Assembly: GCA_023205875.1 (NCBI GenBank) | Contig: CP060758.1 | Coordinates: 124,001-188,000, forward strand | Reading direction: 5' to 3' | Length of the DNA: 64,000 bases | DNA from: Chloropicon primus | Lineage: Eukaryota > Chlorophyta > Chloropicophyceae > Chloropicales > Chloropicaceae | Shown here: piece after piece, positions 46,957-56,496 of the stretch | How the letters are laid out: each line of letters starts with the position of its first letter | Numbering within the stretch: the stretch's first letter is position 1 | Position numbers and translations under genes: made by a program | The notes under the pieces: model-generated | The model's database searches: none | What the model saw: only the letters and a program-made list of their open reading frames with translations | Told to the model about the DNA's origin: nothing

Positions 46957-48862
46957 ATGGTTGCCTCGGCCTTACCCTGTCGTGGCCTCGGCCTCATCCT
47001 GTTGTTGGGGGTGGCGACCCAGTTGATTCAAGCAGGGGCGGGCGCAAAGCTCGGTCGCCCTTTCCTGTCCGGCGGGGAGCTGTCGCCAGACTCAGACAAG
47101 TGGGCCGTCCTTGTGGCGGGGAGCAACGGCTTCTGGAACTACAGGTGGGTTTGGGTTTGGGTTTGGGTTTGGGTTGGGTTGCGCGCGCGTGGAAGGGGGG
47201 ACTGGGACGGGGCACCGCCGAGAGGTCCTCGTATCGGAGTTTGCTGTGGCTGACACCGCGAGCTTTTGCTTTCTTCTTCCGTCCCCGTGACTTGTTTTGA
47301 TTTGATCTGATTCTTCAGGCACCAGGTGAGTGGCTTCCCGATGGCGTTCTTCCTCTCCTCCTCCTCTCGTCTCTGTCTCTCCCTTTTCGTTTTTTGTTCC
47401 CACCCCAAGCCTCCCTTGTAAGTGAAAGAAAGTTCGACTGACCCTTGTCTCACCACCAGGCGGACGTGTGTCACAGTTACCAAATCCTCAAGAGCAGGGG
47501 GTTCCCGGAGTCCAACATAATCGTCATGAGGTACGACGACATCGAGTTCAACGCCCTGAACCCGATGCCTGGAACGGTGATCAACCGTGCCGACTGCATC
47601 CCAACGGAAAAGGACGAGGCAGGCGATTGGGAGGTGGCCGAGGGGTGTGACGTTCAACGAGGTTGTCGCAAAGATTATTTCGGTGCCGCGGTCTCGCCGG
47701 AGAGCTTCATCAACGTGCTTCGTGGCGATCACGAGGCCCAGAAGCACCTTTGCAAGAAGTTGAATTCTGACCCCCTCAAGTTCGGTGGCTGCAACGGCAA
47801 GGTGCTCAACACCACCGAATCCAGCAAGGTCTTCTTGGCGTTCTTCGACCACGGGGGAACTCACATGATCGGGTTTCCGCCCGAGTGGAAGGTAAGGAGA
47901 GAGGGGCTTTTTCTGTGCTTGCTGTGGCACTAGCAACGGGAGTCTGTGCTGACGCAGTCTTCTCTTTGCGTGTTATGCCAAAGTATGGTCCCATGCGATA
48001 CGTAACGGCAAAGGACTTGATGGTGGCCTTGGAGTACATGTCCGAGAGCAAAATGTACGACGAGATGGTGCTGTACATCGAAGCTTGCGAGTCAGGGTCC
48101 ATGTTCAACGGCTTGCTTCCTCAAAACATGAGTATCTGGGCGACTACGGCTGCAGACCCCTTCCACTCCAGCTACGCCACAGCCTGCGGCATCCCTCTCG
48201 GCGACGTGATCATGCCCTGCCTTGGCGATCTCTACTCCGTGAATTGGATGCAGGACGTGGAGCAGCACATGGACAAAGAGACCTTTGAGGATGACTTCGA
48301 CTTGGTGGAGAAGGAGACCAACTTGAGTCAAGTCTGTGCGTACGGCGACGACAACATCGCCGCGGAGCACATCCGGTCGTACCTCGAGTATCCATCCCAG
48401 GCCACGGTTGTGGGGAGCAAAGGGTCGACATCGTCCAAGATCGCGCGGCCGCGGGGCTTGACGGTGCCCTCCACGGAAGCTTCGGATCTGTTCTTTCGGC
48501 TTGCCCCGCCCAATCCTTCGTTGCAAGAAGAGCACCGCCGGAGGAAGAAGCTGGACCGATACCTGGAGGCAAAGATGCTGGAGCTAGCGGAAGATCTGCA
48601 AGTGCTGGAACCCGCAGCGAGTGGCCTGGACCACATCCGCGTGAAGAAGCTGTGCCACCACAAGCCGAAGCCAGCCTCCTTGGACCAGGCTTACTTTGGC
48701 TGTCTCCGCGAGGCCGTCGACCTCTTTCAGACCCAATGCGCGTCGCTCAGCGAGGCTTCTGCCAAGTACCTGAAGCACCTCTCAGCATTCTGTTCCTCGA
48801 GACCATCCAGCACGGTGACGGGGGCCATCCTCCGCGTCTGCAACGAGGCCACCATTCATTGA
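46957..48862 (+). CDS. Legumain / vacuolar processing enzyme (asparaginyl endopeptidase, C13)
   Basis: Exons 46957-47144, 47319-47325, 47460-47891 and 47984-48862 give 501 residues with all joins in frame and GT-AG introns. The second exon is only 7 nt (GCACCAG): with AG before and GCG after it reads R-H-Q-A, exactly the family's NYRHQADVCHSYQ. A signal peptide (LGLILLLGVATQLIQAGAG) leads to the C13 domain: WAVLVAGSNGFWNYR, catalytic His in FFDHGGTHMIG (about 195), catalytic Cys in EACESGSMFNGLLP (about 243) and CLGDLYSVNWMQD. The C-terminal half is the alpha-helical prodomain. It cleaves after Asn in vacuoles. A GPI8 transamidase is excluded because there is no membrane tail. Confidence 0.94.
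47319..47325 (+). other. 7-nt microexon of the legumain gene
   Basis: Flanked by TTCTTCAG on the left and GTGAGT on the right. Needed to join NYR to ADVCH with the conserved RHQ kept. Skipping it would shift the frame. Confidence 0.85.
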
Positions 48863-48928
48863 GTCCTTCATCCTGTCACCGATCCTCCGCGTCTGCAACG
48901 AGGCCACCATCCATCCATTGGAGTCCAT
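48828..48928 (+). repeat. Short tandem duplication across the legumain stop
   Basis: ATCCTCCGCGTCTGCAACGA and the following bases to GAGTCC occur at 48828-48867 (coding end, with the stop) and again at about 48884-48928 in the 3' flank, with a few differences. Confidence 0.85.
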
Positions 48929-49068
48929 CCCCAATCCCATCTCTGTGATCCATTTTTGAATCTTATATTTTTCCTCGAGCGTTACAGAGCGAGAGCGAGA
49001 GGGTTTTGGTTTTGGGTTCCGTGGTCGAGGTCTGCGAAGAGGGCGGGGGGTGCGGAGGAGAACAGGCC

Positions 49069-50567
49069 ATGTCGAGGAAGAAGGCGTTCTGCGACGACTT
49101 CGCGATGCAACCGCTCAAAGTCCTCGGGGAGGAGAACAGGAGAAAGTCCGCACCTCCGAACGGGTTTTTCACCGTGCTGGGTGATGACAGCAAAGAGTGG
49201 CGCATCGGGGACGAGGAGAACAGGAGGGACAAGTACGTGGACGACGAGGAGAGCATGCAGAGCTTCCTGTCGGGGGACACCGACTCGCTCCTCGACAGGC
49301 AGATGGAGACCTACGCCTACGCCAGTCACAGAGATTCGAGACGCATTGGGCACTGGCAAGGAAAGGTGGAGTACGCGCTTCGCAGGTCCATAGCGCTGGA
49401 TATGCACGACATGGCGATGTCTGCGGTTGACAGGTACGTCCGATCCCACAGTGCGCGACAATTTGCGACAATTTGCGACAATTTGCGACCCCTTCTCCCC
49501 CCCCCCGACTGACACGCCCGTACGTTCGAACCAGTCCCACGAGGAACCCGCCCAGGATTCAACGGAGCCGCAGTCGCAGGCTTCTCCAAAGCATGTCGAT
49601 CGCGGTGGAGAGGAGCAGAGACCTGTCGTTCTACGAGAAGCAGAACCTTAACCAGCTGCTGGGAAGGCAGGGCGAAGACATTCAGGGCCTCAAAGCAAAG
49701 ATGAAAAAAATGGATGATTACATTCACAAGGCAGAGGTTAAGAGCGCTCAAGAGGTCTCGTCCTACCAGGAGAAGCACGGGCAAGCCCTTCGAGCGAACG
49801 CCGAGCTCAGGAGCTTGTTGTCCGATCGCGAGGAGAAAATGAACGCCCTGCTGACGGAAAACGCTGCCCAGGAAGAGAGGTGCAACGAGGCTCTGAGGGA
49901 CAAGGAGCACCTCTACGCCATGCTTCAGGAAAGGGACGAGGAGGCTCAAGCTCTCAAGTCTCAGGCTGCCCAGCACCGGAGTGACCTCCAGCAAGCTCTG
50001 ACGGACAAGGGCAGCCTCGAGGTCCTCCTCCTGAAGAGCGGCGAGGAGATCCAGGCCTTGAAGTCCCAGGCCTCAAAGCACCAGGGGGATCTGCAGCACG
50101 CTTTCTCCGAAAAGGAAGACCTCGGCCGCCTGCTCCTGGAGCTCGAGGAGCAGGTTCAAGCGCTCCAGGCCAACATCGCTGCCCACGAGCAGCAAAGGCA
50201 AGAATCCCTCGAGCAAAAAGGCCAGTTGGACGCCATGCTGAAGGACAGCGACCAGAAAGCGAAAGCGCTAGAATCGCAAAATCAAAGCCACCAGCACGAC
50301 CTCCAGCAAGCCCTCCAGGAGAAGGGTTACCTCAAGAGCCTCCTCCTGAAGCGGGAGGAAGAAATGCAAGGAATGCAAGCAAGGCTCCACGCGCAGGATG
50401 CAACCTTGCAGAACCGAACGGCCGCGGGCTCCGGTGTCGCCCAGACTTGTGCGCTGGCCCTGCTGACCAAGGTCGACACCCTCGTCCAGGAAAAGGACGA
50501 GCTCAGGGCGCTTCTGCACAGTCTGTGGGCCAGGACCCAGGAGCTCATGGACGTCCCGGCCCTTTAA
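49069..50567 (+). CDS. Coiled-coil protein of unknown function
   Basis: Exons 49069-49433 and 49535-50567 give 465 residues; intron 49434-49534 (GTACGT...ACCAG) spliced inside a Ser codon. The N-terminal 120 residues are acidic with a helical segment (RKVEYAL-like, RRSIALDMHDMAMSAVDR). A basic RSRSRRLL patch follows, and then about 280 residues of nearly continuous coiled coil with degenerate repeats of some 23-35 residues (ALKSQAAQHRSDLQQALTDK and ALKSQASKHQGDLQHAFSEK). No motor, kinase or membrane part is seen. A cytoskeletal or tethering structural role is inferred only from the coiled coil. The intron holds GCGACAATTT three times. Only 12 bp separate its stop from that of the convergent small gene. 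Confidence 0.72.
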
Positions 50568-50579
50568 GTTGACCCTCGC

Positions 50580-50922
50580 CTAAGTCTCTTTCTTTGGAGT
50601 GCGAAGCCTTCCCTCCCTGGCGCTGTCCTTGGCATCGATTTGAGCTGCGGCAAACACCCCTCGAGTCAGTTCACGAGAAGCTTCTTGGAACGACACATAA
50701 CTCCATTCCAACGCTGAAAAATACTTTCGCTTTGTATTCGGCCACCACCGCGGGGTAGTGCACCTGCTTACCTTCCCTCATCGCGTGGACGTTCGCTTCG
50801 CGGTCTCTCACCGTCTTGAACGCGAATGGGATGGCGCTCACAGCGAGTCCCAGCAGCGTTCCAAACAGCACCGTGCGCGGGTTCGCGCTCTTAAAATCCT
50901 TGGCTTTCGGCACCGACGTCAT
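50580..50922 (-). CDS. Small single-span membrane protein (about 71 residues)
   Basis: Best model: exons 50922-50772 and 50644-50580; intron 50645-50771 (GTAAGC...CCGCAG). It gives MTSVPKAKDFKSANPRTVLF, one hydrophobic span (GTLLGLAVSAIPFAF), KTVRDREANVHAMRE and a charged tail AQIDAKDSAREGRLRTPKKE. Without splicing the frame would read through to 50671 with an unrelated tail (83 residues). The splice sites are good and the spliced tail is more protein-like, so the spliced form is preferred. The family is not recognised; size and layout resemble small mitochondrial inner-membrane assembly or subunit proteins. It is convergent with the coiled-coil gene, 12 bp apart. Confidence 0.55.
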
Positions 50923-51010
50923 CGAACTCCTCGCCCTCTGCAGTCACCACCAGCAGCAGTTTGAACTCCTCCCCTGCACCACACGAAAACACAAGGAGGT
51001 TCTGTCGTTT

Positions 51011-51080
51011 CAGTCCCTCCCTCGCTCACCATGACGTCATCCGCCTCGAGCGAGTACTCATTCGAAAGAGGACGAGACGA
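51011..51080 (+). repeat. Dispersed palindromic element, copy 7
   Basis: Arm CAGTCCCTCCCTCGCTCACC, core CCTCGAGCGAGTACTC then ATTCGAAAGAGGACGAGACG. Nearly identical to copy 8, 182 bp downstream. Confidence 0.85.
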
Positions 51081-51192
51081 AAAACACCGATCTCACGACC
51101 TTACCTTTCTCTCCGTCCCTCCTCCTCCTCCTTCTCCTCTCACAAACCCACCTGCCTCGCCTTGGTATCCCACCACAGAACACAAGCAAAGT

Positions 51193-51262
51193 CAGTCCCT
51201 CCCTCGCTCACCATGAGGTCATCCTCTTCGAGCGAGTACTCATTCGAAAGAGGACGAGACGA
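51193..51262 (+). repeat. Dispersed palindromic element, copy 8
   Basis: Same arm and core as copy 7 (CTTCGAGCGAGTACTC then ATTCGAAAGAGGACGAGACG). About 440-510 bp upstream of the GPATCH4-like start, sense. Confidence 0.85.
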
Positions 51263-51702
51263 TGGATCTCGATTCGTGTCCCTCTTCGTCCTCCTCTCGC
51301 TTCGTTCCGCGCAATCCAAAGCCTCCCTCACTCACCTCGCCTTCGCCCCTTCAGAAAACTAGAGAGAGAGAAGAGATCTGCAGCCGTCACTCCGCTGGAG
51401 ACGACGACGACGACGAGGAGGAGGAGAGCGCGCGCGAGAGGGCTGAAGGGAGGACCGAGACCGCTCCGGTTGGATCCACGTCCTCATCACGACCGCGTCG
51501 CGGCCCCACGACTCACTCGAGGCGACGTACGTTGTTCTGAAGAACACGGTTTGGTTTGGTTTTCCATCATCAGCATCAACCCACACTATCCATCAGCAAC
51601 AGCAACAGCATCATCATTAGCAGCAGCATCGTGATTGATATCGAACAGCAAGGTCGGTTGGGATTGAGTGCGTTGTGGAGTTTTATTGTTCAGAGGTGAA
51701 GG

Positions 51703-52701
51703 ATGAAGCTCCCGACGTGGCACAGTTCGGGGGACAGGGAGAAGGCATGGCGGAACTCGATGAATGGACTCGGGAGGCGGCTCATGGAGACTATGGGTTG
51801 GAGGGAGGGTCAGACTCTTGGGAGGAACGGTGACGATGACAATGGCCTCGTGAAGTGTCTTCAGCCTGATGTTGAGGATTCTGAGAAGCGGGTCAAGGGC
51901 ATCGGAGCTGACAAGAGCATTCACTCGTCGAACTGGTGGGAGAACGCCTTCAACAGCGCGGCCCTCACGATAGGGAAGGGGACGAAGAAGGGCAAGAAGA
52001 GGAAGGGGAAGGACGTGGAGAAGGAGGAGAAGAAGCAGGCGAGCAAGAGATCCAAAAAATCTGGGGAGACGGCTGGAAAATCGAACAGGGACGGGACTGA
52101 TACCTCGGCGACCGCGGACGAGCTTCGGATCGTGGAGAACCTCTCGAAGCAGAGCTGGGGCTTCACTGGCGGGCGCGAGGGGAAAATGGAGCGCATCCGG
52201 CGGCAGGAGCTCGAGTTCATGTCGAGTCACGCCAAGGCCAGCGAGTCCTTGGGTGCCACGGGCCAAGAAGTCGAAGAAGGGAAGAAGTCGAAGAAGTCGA
52301 AGAAGTCGAAGAAGAAGAAGGAGCCAAAGATGGCGGTGGAGCTCGAGCACTGCGAGGTGAAATCCAAGGAGTACGCGGGCCAGACCTGGTGGGGCTACAA
52401 GATCTTCTCCTTCAGTGGCGTCCTGGGGAGTCTGGAGAGGAAGAGCGACCCGGTCAGCGAGAAGGATCAGGAGAAAGCTTTCTTCAAAGCGAAGGAGAAC
52501 GCCTCTCTCGGTCACGCGGGCATAGGCTCTCAGTTCCTCGACATCACGCTGGGCGACGACTTTGCGGGAAAGAAGTTGACCTTCGGCGAGGACGGGGACG
52601 AGGCGGCTCCCGGGAAGGGCAGCAGCAAGGAGAAGTCGTCCAAAAAGGACAAGAAGAGATCCAAGGACGACAAGAAGAAGAAGAAGAAGAAAAGCAAATA
52701 A
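51703..52701 (+). CDS. G-patch protein, GPATCH4-like
   Basis: 332 residues. N-terminal G-patch-type segment (GRRLMETMGWREGQTLGRNG, then NGLVKCLQ) followed by SSNWWENAFNSAALTIG, matching the WW.ELFN..A.N element of GPATCH4. A basic Lys-rich middle with KKSKKSKK repeats (about residues 190-205) and a very basic tail suggest nucleolar RNA contact. G-patch proteins bind and activate DEAH-box helicases; human GPATCH4 works with DHX15 on rRNA and snRNA maturation. The residues YAGQTWWGYKIFSFSGVLGS form a further conserved-looking block not known to me. PINX1 is an alternative. Single exon. Confidence 0.8.
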   Translation: MKLPTWHSSGDREKAWRNSMNGLGRRLMETMGWREGQTLGRNGDDDNGLVKCLQPDVEDSEKRVKGIGADKSIHSSNWWENAFNSAALTIGKGTKKGKKRKGKDVEKEEKKQASKRSKKSGETAGKSNRDGTDTSATADELRIVENLSKQSWGFTGGREGKMERIRRQELEFMSSHAKASESLGATGQEVEEGKKSKKSKKSKKKKEPKMAVELEHCEVKSKEYAGQTWWGYKIFSFSGVLGSLERKSDPVSEKDQEKAFFKAKENASLGHAGIGSQFLDITLGDDFAGKKLTFGEDGDEAAPGKGSSKEKSSKKDKKRSKDDKKKKKKKSK

Positions 52702-52913
52702 ATGCACCGACGACGCATCCACGATCGATCGATGGAGCGGAGCGGAGCGGAGGGGAGGGGGGGACTCCCCCCAAAGATCCTCCAGTGTCTCACGGAACAA
52801 ATTATTCATTCCTCCTCCTCTTCCTCTTTCCCCTGCCTCCCGTTCCCCTCCCAGAGTGGTCGTCATTCCCTCAGGCTTGCTCTAAAAAAGTGCAAGCAGC
52901 CAGCAGGCAGCAC

Positions 52914-54188
52914 ATGATGGCGTGTTTCGCTTTGGGTTCAAAGGCAGGGGCGAGGGGCGGCGCGCTACGAAGCCACATCGCGGCGTCCCTGCGACCGACC
53001 ACTCCCTCGCTCTACCACCCCTCACCGCACGACGACGGACGGAGGCATCGCCACCTGAATCACCATCATCATCATCATCATCACCATCACCAACACCATG
53101 GTTGTCGAAGATGTTTGACGACGTTTTGCTCGGCGAGGACTCCTCGGTCCAAGGGAGAAGGCAGGAGGCGAGGAGGCAGCGCGCCGAAGAATGGAAGCGA
53201 GGAGACCATGAGGTTGGGCAAGGCTCTTGCTCTTGCCGGCGTGGCGTCGAGGCGGAAGTCCGAGGACGTCGTGTTCTCTGGCCGGGTGGCCGTGAACGGG
53301 GAGGTCGTGATGAAGCCGGAGACGCGAGTGACTTGGGGGAGGGACAAGATCGAGCTGGATGGGGTTCCTCTCCTCACTCCTCCGTCCTCGGCCTCGGCGT
53401 CCTCGTCTGGCGCTGGAGCACGGGAGGCCTTCACTAAGTTTCACTTCATGTTGAACAAACCCAAGGGATACATGTGTTCGAGTGACGAGTCCTGCAAGAA
53501 GTCTGTTCTCGACTTGTTTCGGCCGTGGATAGAGAACTACATGGACAAGCAGGGAAGGGAGGCCGGCAGGAGGAGGTCGAAGGGCAGCCAGGATGGTAGC
53601 ATCGAGGAGGAGGATCAAGCCGAGAGCCTTGCCTTGCCTCCGAGACTCTTCACCGTGGGAAGGCTCGACGTCGCGACGACAGGTTTGCTTCTCGTCACAA
53701 ACGACGGGGCTTGGGCTCAGGAGATATCCCACCCCAAGTACGGCGTCCTGAAAGGTAGGATCAGCCTCGGAGCTCGGCGTTGCCCCGACGACCCAGAGCG
53801 AACTCATTCCAACTTAACTGACTAACTGACCCCTCCTCTCGACGATGGCGACGGTGTTGCAGAGTATGTGGTGACTTGCGCAACCAAGGTCAAGTTAGCC
53901 CAGCTGGAGAAAATCGCAGAGGGCACAGAGGTGGAGAACACGTTCGTGGTTCCCAAGCGAGTGGAAGGCTTTGACTACAGGACCGGGGATCCCAAGTACG
54001 AGTACAAGGTGAAGATTGTGGTGGGGGAGGGAAAGAAGCACGAGGTCAGGGAGCTCGTTGCAAGCGCAGGGCTCAAGGTAACGGCTCTGAAGAGGATTAG
54101 GATCGGCGCACTGAGCCTCAACGACCTACCCATCGGCAAGTTCCGGGGTCTCAAGAAGAAGGAGCTCGAGCTCCCCAAGAAGAACTAG
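52914..54188 (+). CDS. RsuA/RluB-type pseudouridine synthase, organelle-targeted
   Basis: Exons 52914-53754 and 53863-54188 give 388 residues; intron 53755-53862 (GTAGGA...TTGCAG), frame kept (LK/EYVVTC). After a leader with a run of about ten His comes an S4 RNA-binding domain (MRLGKALALAGVASRRKSED, VFSGRVAVNGEVV), then the catalytic domain with HFMLNKPKGYMCSSD and the Asp motif GRLDVATTGLLL, and the end block KIVVGEGKKHEVRELVASAG. It isomerises a uridine in organellar 16S- or 23S-type rRNA. A plastid site is favoured because of bacterial ancestry; the exact target is unknown. An insertion of 30-40 residues rich in Arg, Gly and Glu splits the catalytic domain near 53540-53630. Confidence 0.88.
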
Positions 54189-54227
54189 GAGAGGGACCTC
54201 GGGCGTGGTGATGATATGTAAATACGA

Positions 54228-56237
54228 TTATTGAAGTTTATCATCATCAACCTTTGACGGTGCACCGTCCTTCCTGTGGTCACTGACTGCAACCGCGGTC
54301 CCGTTTTCCATCACTACCATTTGGCAGTTCCCCAGCCCCCCGTTCTCGTGCTTGAGGCGGTGGCCGAAGAGGGGGAGCTGCGTCATGATCTCACGCGAGG
54401 TCTCGTTCTCGTAAAGGAGGTCCTCCGGAAAGAGCTGGTGGTGGAGTCGGGGCTCCTGCAGAGCGTCACTGGGGGAGAGTCTCCTGTCCACGTACCCAAG
54501 GAAAGTTTCCGCGATGGCGGTGATGATTCGGGGACCTCCGCTGCCCCCCAAAACAATCTTCAAGCCCCCGTCGTCCATCCCAGAGGCAATGATCGGGCTC
54601 ATGCTGCTGAGAGGCTTTTTGCCGCCCCTGACGTAGTTCGCCTCCGAGGGGGCCAGCCCATACGTGTTCGGCTGCCCCGGGATCGAAAAGTCGTCCATCT
54701 CGTTGTTCAGGAGGATCCCCGTGGACCGAGACACCAGTTTGCTCCCGAAACCCGTGTTGATGGTCGTGGTCATCGACACCGCGTTCTGATCCGCGTCCAC
54801 AATCGAGAGGTGGCTCGTTCCGTTGTCATCCGGCACGTAAAAGGGCCCGTGGATCCCCCCGTACTCCTCGGCAGGCCTGACCCCGTAGTCCAAGGTCGCG
54901 TCCACCAAGCTCTTCGCGAATTTCGGGGAGACCAAGTCCTCCACCACGCCCTCGATCTTGGCCGCGTCCAAAAAGGGGTCGCTCTTCGTCCCCGGGTCCC
55001 CAAGAGACATTCTCGCCGCAAAGCTGTTCTTCATCGCCTCCACCAGCCAGTGCTTGCCCAGTGCCCCGGACGTCGTCACGGGAAAGCCCCTCGCCTCGAT
55101 CTGCTTCAAGATGGACACGACCACCGCCCCCGAGGAGGGCGGGGGGAGGGTCACCACCCTCATGCCCATCACTTCCGCTTCGAGGACCTCCAGGTTTCGG
55201 GGCTTGGCCTGCTCCAAGTCACCCGTCGTGAGGATTCCGCCGGCCTCCTGCACGTCCCTCGCGAGCCCCCGAGCCAGCTCTCCCTCGTAAAGCACCCGCG
55301 GCCCGTTGATCGCAATCTCCTCCAGCGTCTTGCTCAACCGGGGGCGGCCGCAGCACGTTTCGCCCACTCTCGGGGCCCTGCCGCGGGGCATGAAAATTTT
55401 CCCGAGGTCTGGAAACTTCTCCATGGCGTCCCTGTGGCGCTCCACGCTCCTCACCAAGTACGGGTGGGCGGCGAAGCCCTTGGCGAGCTCCGCCGCCGGC
55501 ATCACCAGATCCTTCCAAGGGAGTCTCCCGTGCCTTTCCCAGGCTCGGTGCAGGCCCAAGATTTCCATGGGGACGGCGACCGCCAGCCCCCCCTCCAGAG
55601 CCTTCTTCGGGTCGCCCACGAACATCCTCTCCGTCGCCAACGCTGGCGCGGGCTCCCTCGCGTCAATGGCCTCCGCGGTCCCGTCCGCGAGCCTGACGAG
55701 GATGAAGGCTCCGCCCCCTATTCCGGATGCAAACGGGTTCTTCACCCCGAGGCAGAACGCCGTCGCCACCGCGGCGTCAACGGCGTGCCCCCCGGCCCTC
55801 AGAGCCCTCGCCCCCTGCTCGGAGCAGTCCCCCTGGTCTGCTGCGACGACCCCGCTCCCCCCCCGCACGACCCTCGACCGGCCCTCGTAGTCCTCGTGCA
55901 GGCTCCTCTCCGGCTCCAGGACGACGCTCCCCCCGCCCCTTCCGCCGTTCACCCCGGCAAAAATTGTCACCACGAGCGTCTCCAGCGCCACCACCACCAG
56001 AAGCGCCAGGCAGAGTCCTGCCAGCGCCGTTCTCGGGTCCCTCCAGGACAACTCCCTCACCCAGTCCCACACCCTTCCTTCCTTCCTCCTCCCGTAAGGG
56101 ACACGTTCCCTCCCCCTCGACCTCGACCTCGATGTCGAGGCCACTCTCCCCTCCTCGTTCCCCTCCTCCTCGTCGTACGACACCTCCCCAAGCTCCACCA
56201 CCTCCTCGTACCTCCCTCTCCCTTCCTGCAGCCCCAT
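54228..56237 (-). CDS. GGT: Gamma-glutamyltransferase, type II membrane form
   Basis: 669 residues from the ATG at 56237. An acidic, basic-patched cytosolic tail, one membrane span (ALAGLCLALLVVVALETLVV, about residues 70-95), then the GGT fold: VVAADQGDCSEQGARALRAG, HAVDAAVATAFCLGVKNPFA, SGIGGGAFILVRL, PPPSSGAVVVSILKQIE, and the autoprocessing nucleophile Thr in DDNGTSHLSIVDADQNAVS (about 472), later LNNEMDDFSIPG, KPLSSMSPIIA and VLGGSGGPRIITA. It cleaves glutathione and transfers the glutamyl group outside the plasma membrane or in the vacuole lumen. All key motifs intact. Single exon. Its stop is 39 bp from that of the convergent pseudouridine synthase gene. Confidence 0.95.
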   Translation of the reverse strand: MGLQEGRGRYEEVVELGEVSYDEEEGNEEGRVASTSRSRSRGRERVPYGRRKEGRVWDWVRELSWRDPRTALAGLCLALLVVVALETLVVTIFAGVNGGRGGGSVVLEPERSLHEDYEGRSRVVRGGSGVVAADQGDCSEQGARALRAGGHAVDAAVATAFCLGVKNPFASGIGGGAFILVRLADGTAEAIDAREPAPALATERMFVGDPKKALEGGLAVAVPMEILGLHRAWERHGRLPWKDLVMPAAELAKGFAAHPYLVRSVERHRDAMEKFPDLGKIFMPRGRAPRVGETCCGRPRLSKTLEEIAINGPRVLYEGELARGLARDVQEAGGILTTGDLEQAKPRNLEVLEAEVMGMRVVTLPPPSSGAVVVSILKQIEARGFPVTTSGALGKHWLVEAMKNSFAARMSLGDPGTKSDPFLDAAKIEGVVEDLVSPKFAKSLVDATLDYGVRPAEEYGGIHGPFYVPDDNGTSHLSIVDADQNAVSMTTTINTGFGSKLVSRSTGILLNNEMDDFSIPGQPNTYGLAPSEANYVRGGKKPLSSMSPIIASGMDDGGLKIVLGGSGGPRIITAIAETFLGYVDRRLSPSDALQEPRLHHQLFPEDLLYENETSREIMTQLPLFGHRLKHENGGLGNCQMVVMENGTAVAVSDHRKDGAPSKVDDDKLQ

Positions 56238-56299
56238 CCTCCACACCACACCACACAACGCAACAGAACAGGACACAGGACACAGGAACGGGAACGCGG

Positions 56300-56335
56300 C
56301 GAGAAAGGGACGAGTGGAAAGCTCGCGAGATGTAG
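56300..56335 (+). repeat. Dispersed palindromic element, degenerate copy
   Basis: Retains GGCGAGAAAG, GGAAAGCTCGCGAGATG only. About 65-100 bp upstream of the GGT start, antisense to it. Confidence 0.35.
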
Positions 56336-56439
56336 TTTGCCCTCGACCCGATGAGCCTGAGCCACCCAGTCGTCGTCGTTGTCGCTCGAGGACCCACGAA
56401 AACGAGTTGGGCTCTCTCTCTCTCTACATTTCCAAACAT

Positions 56440-56496
56440 TTCTGGCGGGAAACTCCCCGCGAAATGTTAAAAAATGGGAGCAAATCTTGGCGGGAA
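56440..56496 (+). promoter_or_regulatory. Possible E2F/DP sites upstream of CDC6
   Basis: CTGGCGGGAAACT near 56442 and TTGGCGGGAACGG near 56487 match the E2F consensus TTTSGCGGGAA. They lie 310-365 bp before the CDC6 ATG. E2F control of CDC6 at G1/S is known in plants and animals, so the match is meaningful but untested. Confidence 0.5.

Larger units (their letters stand above)
50923..51702. other. Divergent promoter region with paired palindromic elements
   Basis: Separates the small membrane protein (minus) and GPATCH4-like (plus). Holds two near-identical copies of the dispersed element (51011-51080, 51193-51262), a GA/GAC-rich run (51361-51440) and a CAG/CAT-rich run (51565-51630). No other gene seen. 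Confidence 0.65.

Noticed and set aside
47143-47182. TTTGGG run considered as interstitial telomere
   Set aside because: The green-lineage telomere repeat is usually TTTAGGG; the run is short and lies inside an intron.
46957-48862. GPI8 (GPI-anchor transamidase), another C13 peptidase
   Set aside because: No C-terminal membrane anchor; the NYRHQADVCH and CLGDLYSVNWM blocks and the long prodomain fit legumain.
48975-49005. CCTCGAGCGTTACAGAGCGAGA considered as another dispersed palindromic element
   Set aside because: Short similarity only, no inverted half and no arm.
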